From the NCBI GenBank assembly GCA_947457445.1, contig CANGVO010000060.1:1-6440 (forward strand): 6,440 bases of DNA, in the 5' to 3' direction. Position numbers and translations under genes: made by a program. The notes under the pieces are model-generated. The model ran no database searches. It was not told where the DNA came from and saw only the letters and a program-made list of their open reading frames with translations. Source of the DNA: Actinomycetota bacterium (GTDB taxonomy: Bacteria > Actinomycetota > Actinomycetes > Nanopelagicales > Nanopelagicaceae). Shown here piece after piece: positions 1 through 6,440 of this stretch (positions are counted from its first letter, which is position 1; every line of letters begins with the position of its first letter).

Positions 1-513
1 ACAACCTTGATGGGTATTTCAAATCAAGAAGGACACTTAGTTTTGGCGACAGGTAATAAATCCGAACTAGCTGTTGGTTACTCAACTTTGTATGGCGATG
101 CCGTTGGTGGCTTTGCGCCGATTAAAGATATTTATAAGACTGATGTCTGGGCGCTGGCTCGTTGGCGAAACGAAGTCGCAATTGCAACGGGCCAAGTTGC
201 CCCAATTCCAGTTAATTCAATTGAGAAAGAACCGAGCGCCGAACTTCGCCCAGATCAAAAAGATAGCGATTCACTTCCAGATTACTTATTGCTAGATCGC
301 GTACTAACGGCCTATGTCGATGAAGATCAAGGATCTGCAGCCCTGATCGCGGCAGGCTTTGATGAAGCGCTGGTGCGCAGGGTCATTGCAATGGTCGATA
401 AGGCCGAATACAAGCGGCGTCAATATCCACCTGGCCCAAAGGTTTCTAAGCGTGCTTTTGGTAAGGATCGACGCCTTCCAATGACTTCGCGCTGGCAAGA
501 AGTCCATAAATAA
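1..513 (+). CDS. nadE: NAD+ synthetase, C-terminal part (5' end outside window)
   Basis: This is the C-terminal 170 residues of NAD+ synthetase, which amidates nicotinic acid adenine dinucleotide to NAD+ using ATP. The reading frame is open from base 1, so the gene begins upstream of the window. Visible family signatures are ATGNKSELAVGY (fragment residues 16-27), the YGD..GGFAPI..IYKTDV stretch (31-49), the PSAELRPDQKDSDSLPDY segment that closes over the substrate, and the basic tail KVSKRAFGKDRRLP near the end. This tail and the ELRPDQ.D.DSLP pattern resemble the large glutamine-dependent bacterial enzymes. The N-terminal glutaminase domain and the ATP-binding SGGxDS loop would lie upstream, so glutamine dependence is inferred, not seen. 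The family usually ends around the MTxRW motif. Here the end, MTSRWQEVHK, is duplicated just downstream (see the repeat entry). The stop is TAA at 511-513. Confidence 0.93.
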   Translation, partial: TTLMGISNQEGHLVLATGNKSELAVGYSTLYGDAVGGFAPIKDIYKTDVWALARWRNEVAIATGQVAPIPVNSIEKEPSAELRPDQKDSDSLPDYLLLDRVLTAYVDEDQGSAALIAAGFDEALVRRVIAMVDKAEYKRRQYPPGPKVSKRAFGKDRRLPMTSRWQEVHK

Positions 514-568
514 TGACTTCGCGCTGGCAAGAAGTCCATAAATAATGACGAATCGCTGGGCTGAATAG
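480..568 (+). repeat. Tandem duplication of the nadE 3' tail (2 identical 32-bp units plus a diverged third)
   Basis: Bases 480-511 and 512-543 are identical 32-bp units, and the match continues for six bases (544-549) into a third unit. The first unit encodes the end of NadE, MTSRWQEVHK and stop. The second encodes the same ten residues and stop (513-545), and its ATG overlaps the nadE stop as TAATG. The third (545-568) has diverged, but in the same relative frame it reads MTNRWAE and stop, again through a TAATG junction. So three successive NadE-like C-termini stand in a row. MTNRWAE resembles the usual end of NadE at least as well as the current one. The extra copies have no visible ribosome binding site and are probably not genes. 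Recombination between alleles, or an assembly join between strains, could explain them. Confidence 0.9.
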
Positions 569-585
569 AACACGTAACACAGCCG

Positions 586-633
586 TAACTTTGTCTTGGC
601 AAGATCTGGGGCATGACTTCCCATGATCCCCAA
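586..633 (+). promoter_or_regulatory. Candidate glnA promoter region
   Basis: The gap between nadE and glnA must hold any promoter that serves glnA. Two weak -10 candidates are visible. TAACTT at 586-591 would give a short 5' UTR before the ATG at 613. CATGAT at 622-627 lies exactly 6 nt before the ATG at 634, the same spacing as the better TAnnnT boxes in front of the heliorhodopsin gene and the leu leader peptide, and would give a leaderless mRNA. A TTGGCA (596-601) sits 20 bp upstream of the second box, longer than usual. No good Shine-Dalgarno is present for either start; only a GGGG at 608-611. The choice between the two boxes is inference. Confidence 0.3.
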
Positions 634-1926
634 ATGAGCAAGCAGCAAGAGTTCGTTCTTCGCACAATTGAAGAACGCAATATTCGTTTTATCCGTTTGT
701 GGTTTACCGATGTTTTGGGTTACTTAAAATCTGTTGCGATCGCACCTGCCGAGTTAGTAAATGCATTTGAAGAAGGTATCGGTTTTGACGGTTCCGCAAT
801 TGAAGGATTTGCCCGCGTTACTGAATCAGATATGTTGGCAAAACCAGATCCTGCAACATTTTCAATTTTGCCTTGGCGTACTGAAGCACCTGGCGCTGCT
901 CGTATGTTCTGCGATATCACCATGCCCGATGGTTCGCCATCACATGCCGATCCACGCAACGTTTTGCGTCGCACTCTAAATAAGGCTGCCCAAATGGGAT
1001 ACACCTGTTACACACATCCCGAAATTGAATTCTTCTTATTTAAAAATTCACCAATAAAAGGTGAGCAACCAATTCCGGTTGATCAAGGTGGATATTTCGA
1101 TCACACACCAGCGGTGGTCGGCCATGACTTCCGCCGCCAAGCAATCACCATGTTGGAAGCGATGGGAATCTCGGTTGAATTTAGCCATCACGAAGGCGCA
1201 CCTGGCCAACAAGAGATCGACCTTCGTTATGCCGATGCGTTAAGCACCGCGGATAACATCATGACTTTCCGCCATGTCATTAAAGAAGTTGCACTGGAAC
1301 AAGGTTTCTACGCATCCTTTATGCCAAAGCCATTTACTGATCATCCAGGAAGCGGAATGCATACCCACGTTTCGCTCTTTGAGGGTGAAAAGAACGCTTT
1401 CTATGATGCATCGGCCGAATTCAATTTATCTAAAGTTGCCCGATCATTCATCGCCGGAATTTTGAAGCATTCATCTGAAATCACCGCTGTTACAAATCAG
1501 TGGGTCAACTCATACAAACGTCTGCAAGGCGGGGGAGAAGCACCTGCGCTAATCAATTGGGGTCATAACAATCGCAGCGCCTTGGTTCGTATTCCGATGT
1601 ACAAACCAAATAAAGAGAACTCAACACGCGTCGAATTTCGTTCTCCAGATTCTGCTTGCAATCCCTACTTGGCATACGCCGTGATGTTGGCGGCCGGCCT
1701 TAAAGGAATCGAAGAGAAGTACGAATTAGTTGATAACGCGACACCCGATGCACTGCCAGCTAACCTGAATGAAGCTATTGCGGTCATGGAGAAGAGCGAA
1801 TTGGTCCGTGAAACTCTAGGCGAGCATGTCTTTGAATATGTACTGCGCAATAAGCGCGCCGAATGGCAGGACTATCGCCGACAGGTTAGCGCCTACGAAT
1901 TAGACCGATATTTGCCCGTCCTATAA
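634..1926 (+). CDS. glnA: Glutamine synthetase, GlnA2 type
   Basis: Type I glutamine synthetase fold: ATP-dependent condensation of glutamate with ammonia, or with another amine in some GlnA2-like enzymes. Counting from the ATG at 634 (430 aa): GFDGSAIEGF with the ammonium-site Asp52, metal ligands E130/E132 (PEIEF), E187 and E194 (HHEGAPGQQE), H243 (GSGMHTH), the R296 and E302 flap (NSYKRLQGGGEAP), R314 (NRSA), E334 and R336 (VEFRSPD), then NPYLA. All expected catalytic residues are present. It resembles mycobacterial GlnA2 throughout, including the N-terminus MSKQQEFVLRT, which is why I prefer 634; an in-frame ATG at 613 would add seven residues. Compared with about 446 aa for GlnA2, it lacks roughly 16 residues where classical enzymes carry the adenylylation tyrosine (NLY.LP). 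Some Streptomyces GlnA-like enzymes glutamylate polyamines, so the substrate cannot be settled here. Heliorhodopsin follows after 36 bp. Confidence 0.95.
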   Translation: MSKQQEFVLRTIEERNIRFIRLWFTDVLGYLKSVAIAPAELVNAFEEGIGFDGSAIEGFARVTESDMLAKPDPATFSILPWRTEAPGAARMFCDITMPDGSPSHADPRNVLRRTLNKAAQMGYTCYTHPEIEFFLFKNSPIKGEQPIPVDQGGYFDHTPAVVGHDFRRQAITMLEAMGISVEFSHHEGAPGQQEIDLRYADALSTADNIMTFRHVIKEVALEQGFYASFMPKPFTDHPGSGMHTHVSLFEGEKNAFYDASAEFNLSKVARSFIAGILKHSSEITAVTNQWVNSYKRLQGGGEAPALINWGHNNRSALVRIPMYKPNKENSTRVEFRSPDSACNPYLAYAVMLAAGLKGIEEKYELVDNATPDALPANLNEAIAVMEKSELVRETLGEHVFEYVLRNKRAEWQDYRRQVSAYELDRYLPVL

Positions 1927-1935
1927 CCAGTTTTT

Positions 1936-1962
1936 GCCCACTTGGGCTGTTACTTTATTGGC
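1936..1962 (+). promoter_or_regulatory. Probable leaderless promoter of the heliorhodopsin gene, with a palindrome
   Basis: TACTTT at 1951-1956 fits the actinobacterial TAnnnT -10 consensus and ends 6 nt before the ATG at 1963. Transcription would then start at or next to the A of the start codon, matching the absence of any Shine-Dalgarno sequence. No convincing -35 hexamer lies 16-19 bp upstream. A perfect inverted repeat, GCCCA-CT-TGGGC (1936-1947), occupies the spacer directly upstream of the -10 box. It could be an operator, or a weak hairpin ending the glnA transcript, though its stem is short and no clean T run follows. The start-site assignment is inferred. Confidence 0.5.
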
Positions 1963-2724
1963 ATGGCTAAAGAGATTACAGATAGCGGATTACGACGCAT
2001 CAATTTAATTGCAGGCGTTCTTCACTTGGGACAGATGGTGGCAGTACTTGCACTCTCCTCAGATTTCACGCTTCCGATTACTGCGCGATATATGTCGGGC
2101 CCACCAGGAAGCACTTACGGCGACCTCATCGTTTTGTATGACGCACCACTAGCTATCGGCGTCGCAATATTCTTGGGACTCTCATCGCTAGCCCACTTTA
2201 TTGTGGTTAGCCCAAAATTCTTTCCAAGATATATCGCCGGGCTTGCAGCACACCGAAATTTCTTCCGCTGGGTTGAATATTCAATCAGCTCTTCGGTAAT
2301 GATTGTTCTGATTGCGCAAGTAACTGGAATTTCAGATATCACCGCTTTGATTGCAATCTTTGGCGTCAATGCTTCGATGATTCTCTTTGGCTGGCTGCAG
2401 GAGAAATATGAAGAGCCAGGAAATGGCGGCTGGATCCCATTTATTTTTGGTTGCATCGCTGGAATCGTTCCATGGCTTGCACTTGTCTTTTATGTCTTTG
2501 CAATCGGTGGAGCTGGTGAAAATAAAGCGCCAACTTTCGTCTATTTCATAGTCTTCACGATATTTGTTCTATTCAATTCATTTGCTTTGGTTCAGTACCT
2601 TCAATATAAGAAGGTCGGCAAATGGGCGGATTATCTGCGGGGAGAACGCACTTACATCACCCTTTCCCTTGTGGCTAAATCACTTCTTGCCTGGCAGATT
2701 TTCGCCAATACACTTATCCCATAA
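1963..2724 (+). CDS. Heliorhodopsin (retinal-binding seven-helix membrane photoreceptor)
   Basis: This 253-aa protein is a complete heliorhodopsin, close to the actinobacterial prototype 48C12. Retinal would bind as a Schiff base to Lys239 (SLVAKS, helix 7), with Glu105 (FRWVEYS, helix 3) as counterion. Ser235, His21 and His78 match the 48C12 positions S237, H23 and H80, all at a constant offset of two from K241 and E107. Hydrophobic segments lie roughly at 12-32, 57-82, 100-121, 125-146, 158-182, 191-214 and 229-250, and a long first loop contains GPPGSTYGD. The family has an inverted topology, with the N-terminus in the cytoplasm, and a slow photocycle without ion pumping. I chose the ATG at 1963 because MAKEI aligns with the 48C12 start; an upstream TTG at 1942 would add seven unlikely residues. 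It lies 36 bp after glnA. No retinal biosynthesis gene is in the window. Confidence 0.96.
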   Translation: MAKEITDSGLRRINLIAGVLHLGQMVAVLALSSDFTLPITARYMSGPPGSTYGDLIVLYDAPLAIGVAIFLGLSSLAHFIVVSPKFFPRYIAGLAAHRNFFRWVEYSISSSVMIVLIAQVTGISDITALIAIFGVNASMILFGWLQEKYEEPGNGGWIPFIFGCIAGIVPWLALVFYVFAIGGAGENKAPTFVYFIVFTIFVLFNSFALVQYLQYKKVGKWADYLRGERTYITLSLVAKSLLAWQIFANTLIP

Positions 2725-2745
2725 TTTTTAACCAACATTATTTTT

Positions 2746-2751
2746 GGAGAG
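2746..2751 (+). promoter_or_regulatory. Shine-Dalgarno site of the Gfo/Idh/MocA gene
   Basis: GGAGAG lies 4 nt before the ATG at 2756 and is one of few clear ribosome binding sites in the window. It implies translation from an internal position of a longer mRNA, in contrast to the leaderless-looking heliorhodopsin gene upstream. It also rules out the in-frame TTG at 2744, since the site would fall inside the coding region. Confidence 0.7.
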
Positions 2752-2755
2752 AACA

Positions 2756-3709
2756 ATGGCGCTACGTTGGGGTTATCTAGGAGCAGGCGGTATCGCCGAC
2801 ATCATCGCGGCAGATTTTGCTCATGCTGGGTTAAAGATTCAAGCTGTTGCAACCCGCGACATGGCACGCACCAACGCCTTTGCCGATAAGTTCAATATTC
2901 CAAACCGACATCCAGATTACGCAACGTTGGTGGCAGATCCTGAAGTTGATGTTATTTACATTTCCACCGTTCAGACTCTGCACCGCGATCATGCGCTCTT
3001 AGCAATTGAAGCCGGAAAACATGTTTTGCTAGAAAAGCCTTTCACCATGAATGCAGCAGATGCTCATGAAATTTATGCAGCAGCTAAAAGGAAGAATGTT
3101 TTTGTAATGGAGGCGATGTGGACTCGCTTCTTGCCAACTATGACTGCAGTATTTGCGGCGATCTCTGCTGGAGAAATTGGCACACCAAACTTCGTTTATG
3201 CCGATCACAGCCAGTACCTGCCAATTGAGAAGGCTCCGCGATTATGGAATCGTGAACAAGGCGGCGGCGCACACTATGACCTTGGAATTTATCCAATGCA
3301 CATGGCAATTCGCACTCTCGGTTTTCCAGATTCAGTAAGCGGTAAATCTGTGATGACAGATACCGGAGTTGATTCAGCCACTGCAGCGGTATTGCAATAT
3401 AACAACGGCAGTCTTGCCCTAATAAACTCTTGTATGACAATGGCAGGAACCATCAATGCAGCAATTCACGGAACAAAGGGTCGAATTGAAATTGATGGTT
3501 GGTTCTTCCAGCAGACAACTTTTAGCATCTACGATCATGATCACAAATTAATTCGCAGATATGAAGAAAAAATTGATGGGCGCGGTATGCAATATCAAGC
3601 GATTCACCTTGAAGAATGCGTTGCCAAAGGGCTAACCGAAAGTCCAATTCTTAGCCTTGCCGATACTGTGAAAATTATGGAAGTAATGGAGCAGGTTCAC
3701 GTTTTCTAA
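2756..3709 (+). CDS. Gfo/Idh/MocA family oxidoreductase, dihydrodiol/sugar dehydrogenase-like
   Basis: A soluble NAD(P)-dependent dehydrogenase of 317 residues, normal for the family. The N-terminal Rossmann fold begins LRWGYLGAGGIAD, with the dinucleotide loop GAGGIA at residues 9-14. The family EKP motif is E93-K94-P95 (LLEKPFTMNA). MEAMWTRFLP (118-127) and the C-terminal domain motif GGAHYDLGIYPMH (170-182), with Asp175, Tyr179 and His182, follow. These features resemble dimeric dihydrodiol dehydrogenase and the related D-xylose/glucose dehydrogenases more than inositol dehydrogenase. The real substrate cannot be read from sequence; a sugar is the default guess in a bacterium. The ATG at 2756 is preceded by GGAGAG (2746-2751) with good spacing, which decides the start over a TTG at 2744. 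It lies 31 bp after the heliorhodopsin gene with no terminator visible, so it may be co-transcribed. Confidence 0.9.
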   Translation: MALRWGYLGAGGIADIIAADFAHAGLKIQAVATRDMARTNAFADKFNIPNRHPDYATLVADPEVDVIYISTVQTLHRDHALLAIEAGKHVLLEKPFTMNAADAHEIYAAAKRKNVFVMEAMWTRFLPTMTAVFAAISAGEIGTPNFVYADHSQYLPIEKAPRLWNREQGGGAHYDLGIYPMHMAIRTLGFPDSVSGKSVMTDTGVDSATAAVLQYNNGSLALINSCMTMAGTINAAIHGTKGRIEIDGWFFQQTTFSIYDHDHKLIRRYEEKIDGRGMQYQAIHLEECVAKGLTESPILSLADTVKIMEVMEQVHVF

Positions 3710-3716
3710 GCCGGGC

Positions 3717-3746
3717 TTGCTCGTATCTGACTTATCGCGTTACTAT
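3717..3746 (+). promoter_or_regulatory. Promoter of the leu leader / leuA transcript
   Basis: TTGCTC at 3717-3722 and TACTAT at 3741-3746 form a reasonable sigma70-type pair with an 18-bp spacer. The -10 box ends 6 nt before the ATG of the leader peptide at 3753. The mRNA would therefore begin at or beside that ATG, leaving the leader peptide leaderless. This is the best-formed promoter in the window. Confidence 0.6.
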
Positions 3747-3752
3747 TTCACC

Positions 3753-3800
3753 ATGACACTTCGCAGCCTCCTCCTTCGCTGCCGTGGCGGGGCCAAGTAA
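3753..3800 (+). CDS. leuL: leu leader peptide (15 aa, four Leu codons)
   Basis: A short open frame reads MTLRSLLLRCRGGAK and stops at TAA. Four of its 15 codons are leucine, three of them consecutive (CTC CTC CTT at 3768-3776). It stands between a good promoter and leuA, ending 73 nt before the leuA start. This is the arrangement of a leucine-sensing leader: ribosomes stalled at the Leu codons under starvation change the folding of the RNA behind them. It has no Shine-Dalgarno and probably starts at the 5' end of the mRNA. Leader peptides of this kind precede leuA in other actinobacteria. The peptide is not expected to have a function after translation. The symbol follows the E. coli convention by role, not by homology. 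Confidence 0.8.
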   Translation: MTLRSLLLRCRGGAK

Positions 3801-3865
3801 ACCGGTCCCCTCGCCGCGGGGTTTGTCGCACCGGTAAAACCCGACAAATCCCAACAATTTAGGAG
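3786..3865 (+). promoter_or_regulatory. Leucine attenuator / pseudoknot RNA controlling leuA
   Basis: Four segments can pair in exclusive ways. Segment 1 (GGGGCC, 3789-3794) pairs with segment 2 (GGTCCCC, 3804-3810, one T bulged), placing the leader stop codon in the loop. Segment 2 also pairs with segment 3: ACCGGTCCCC (3801-3810) with GGGG (3818-3821) and a second ACCGGT (3830-3835), leaving 3822-3829 as a bulge. Segment 3 (3818-3828, GGGGTTTGTCG) pairs with segment 4 (3842-3852, CGACAAATCCC) over 11 bp with one G-U. Alternatively, only the bulge TTTGTCG pairs with CGACAAA, making a pseudoknot with the 2:3 stem. No U tract follows segment 4; instead AGGAG, the leuA Shine-Dalgarno, lies 8 nt downstream (3861-3865). 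Control of translation is therefore more likely than termination. A conserved pseudoknot-type LEU element upstream of actinobacterial leuA has been described; membership is inferred. Confidence 0.7.
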
Positions 3866-3870
3866 TTTAG

Positions 3871-5601
<1,731 letters not shown>

Positions 5602-5602
5602 C

Positions 5603-5608
5603 TACCTT
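5603..5608 (+). promoter_or_regulatory. Candidate leaderless -10 box for recO
   Basis: TACCTT fits TAnnnT and ends 7 nt before the GTG at 5616, as in the other leaderless-looking genes here; the same hexamer is repeated at 5609-5614. No Shine-Dalgarno is visible before recO. No good -35 was found. The 14-bp gap after leuA also allows read-through from the leu promoter. Confidence 0.35.
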
Positions 5609-5615
5609 TACCTTC

Positions 5616-6347
5616 GTGAGCCTTTATCGTGACGAAGCAATTATTTTGCGCACCCAAAAGCTGGGTGAAGCAGATCGCATTATCACTTTGTTAACGCGTG
5701 AGCATGGCCGAGTGCGCGGGGTTGCCAAAGGCGTACGTCGCACCATGTCGAAATTCGGTGCGCGCCTTGAGCCAGGAAGTCACGTTGATATTCAATTACA
5801 TAAAGGGCGCACCTTTGACACCATCACCCAAGTCGAAGCGATTAATAACTATGGTGAATCACTGACCGAGGATTACCAACGTTGGACTATTGCCTCAGCA
5901 ATTCTAGAAACTGCCGAACGTTTTACTTCACAAGAATACGAACCTGCACTGCAAGAATTTCAACTCGTTGTCGGTGGCATGAAAGCATTATCCGAAAATC
6001 GCTATGACGCTTCATTAATTCTTGATGCCTTCTTGCTTCGCTCACTTGCAATCGGTGGGTATGCGCCTTCGACATCAAATTGTTCTCGTTGTGAAAAACC
6101 TGGTCCGCATCGCTACTTCTCTCTCGTCGGCGGTGGAGCTGTTTGTTCTGAATGTCGACCATCGGCATGTGCCACACCTGCGCCAGAGACTTTGCAATTA
6201 TTGGGTGCGTTGTTAAGTGGTGATTGGGATATCGCGCAGGCGAGTGAACCAAGAAATCGCCGAGAGGCTAGTGGATTAGTTGTTGCTTACTTACAATGGC
6301 ATCTAGAACGCGGATTAAGAAGCTTGCCAATCGTGGAGAGAGTTTAA
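5616..6347 (+). CDS. recO: DNA repair protein RecO
   Basis: Recombination mediator of the RecFOR pathway: it binds single-stranded DNA and helps load RecA onto gaps coated with SSB. At 243 aa it has normal length. The N-terminal OB fold begins YRDEAIILRTQKLGEADRI and runs to about residue 80, including HGRVRGVAKGVRR (30-42), the basic DNA-binding stretch typical of the family. The helical domain follows, with a four-cysteine zinc site at C156, C159, C177 and C180 (CSRC and CSEC). The start is a GTG that fits the conserved N-terminus; the gene begins 14 bp after leuA and ends 3 bp before uppS. The recO-uppS order is common in actinobacteria. Nothing unusual is seen in the protein. Confidence 0.95.
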   Translation: MSLYRDEAIILRTQKLGEADRIITLLTREHGRVRGVAKGVRRTMSKFGARLEPGSHVDIQLHKGRTFDTITQVEAINNYGESLTEDYQRWTIASAILETAERFTSQEYEPALQEFQLVVGGMKALSENRYDASLILDAFLLRSLAIGGYAPSTSNCSRCEKPGPHRYFSLVGGGAVCSECRPSACATPAPETLQLLGALLSGDWDIAQASEPRNRREASGLVVAYLQWHLERGLRSLPIVERV

Positions 6348-6350
6348 GAG

Positions 6351-6440
6351 TTGAGCAAAAAGATAGAGATTCCAGAACACATCGCAATTGTGATGGATGG
6401 CAATGGCCGCTGGGCAAAAGATCGCGGACTTGCTCGGACA
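6351..6440 (+). CDS. uppS: Isoprenyl transferase (cis-prenyltransferase), N-terminal part
   Basis: The first 30 codons of a cis-prenyl diphosphate synthase, which builds undecaprenyl- or decaprenyl-type lipid carriers for cell wall synthesis; the rest lies beyond the window. The diagnostic block is [15 protein letters not shown] (residues 8-22), with the catalytic Asp16 and the phosphate-binding GNGR. Chain length cannot be judged from this part. The start is a TTG at 6351, the only start-type codon between the recO stop and the conserved block that leaves a normal N-terminus. GGAGAG at 6335-6340, inside the end of recO, lies 10 nt upstream and is the probable ribosome binding site. With a 3-bp gap to recO, the two are surely co-transcribed. 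Confidence 0.93.
   Translation, partial: MSKKIEIPEHIAIVMDGNGRWAKDRGLART

Noticed and set aside
513..568. Two tiny ORFs (MTSRWQEVHK and MTNRWAE) as small genes after nadE
   Set aside because: They are explained as copies of the nadE tail. They have no ribosome binding site, and the TAATG overlaps follow from the repeat unit itself.
589..620. A further degenerate copy of the nadE tail repeat in front of glnA
   Set aside because: 589-604 matches 485-500 at 12 of 16 positions and ATGACTTC recurs at 613, but the spacing differs from the 32-bp unit and the match is too short to separate from chance.
304..680. Antisense reading frames across the nadE tail and glnA start
   Set aside because: They are shadows of the coding strand and the repeat, show no recognisable protein motif, and oppose well-supported genes.
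1942..1962. TTG at 1942 as the heliorhodopsin start
   Set aside because: It would translate the promoter -10 box into seven residues absent from the 48C12 family start; the ATG at 1963 aligns directly.
1963..2724. Ion-pumping rhodopsin (actinorhodopsin/proteorhodopsin)
   Set aside because: The helix 3 motif FRWVEYS and helix 7 SLVAKS are of heliorhodopsin type; the DTE/DTD-like pump motif is absent.
2725..2755. Terminator between heliorhodopsin and the oxidoreductase
   Set aside because: The gap is T-rich but has no inverted repeat able to form a stem before the T runs.
3708..3718. AAGCC-G-GGCTT palindrome at the oxidoreductase stop as a terminator
   Set aside because: The usable stem is about 4 bp, no T run follows, and it overlaps the -35 box of the leu promoter.

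Overview
The window looks like a streamlined, AT-leaning actinobacterium of the freshwater acI / Nanopelagicales type. The reasons are a GlnA2-class glutamine synthetase, the actinobacterial long form of LeuA with a short leucine-rich leader peptide, a heliorhodopsin very close to the actinobacterial prototype 48C12, very short intergenic gaps, and several probable leaderless transcripts (a TAnnnT -10 box 6-7 nt before the start codon). This assignment comes from reading the proteins, not from a database search. All seven main genes and the leader peptide lie on the + strand.

Layout: 1-513 is the 3' end of nadE (NAD+ synthetase). 480-568 holds a tandem duplication of the nadE tail: two identical 32-bp copies plus a diverged third that still encodes a NadE-like C-terminus. 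634-1926 is glnA (GlnA2 type), with an alternative start at 613. 1963-2724 is a complete heliorhodopsin gene with its retinal lysine and counterion glutamate intact, only 36 bp after glnA. 2756-3709 is a Gfo/Idh/MocA oxidoreductase resembling dihydrodiol dehydrogenase. 3717-3873 is a leucine-responsive leader region: promoter, 15-codon leader peptide with four Leu codons, and mutually exclusive RNA helices. 3874-5601 is leuA. 5616-6347 is recO. 6351 to the window end is the start of uppS. The only non-coding stretches over about 50 bp are 514-633 (nadE tail repeats, presumably the glnA promoter) and 3710-3873 (leu leader). No tRNA, rRNA, CRISPR array, insertion sequence or phage gene is visible.

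The most interesting part is the glutamine synthetase / heliorhodopsin pair. Heliorhodopsins are non-pumping, inverted-topology microbial rhodopsins whose function is poorly settled. One actinobacterial heliorhodopsin has been reported, as I recall, to bind glutamine synthetase and change its activity. Here the genes are adjacent, and the synthetase lacks the loop that carries the adenylylation tyrosine in classical bacterial enzymes. This fits a light-to-nitrogen-metabolism module with protein-level control, with NAD synthesis (possibly glutamine-consuming) just upstream. The second notable element is the leu leader, which shows a four-segment attenuator/pseudoknot architecture without a U-tract terminator, so it more likely acts on leuA translation.
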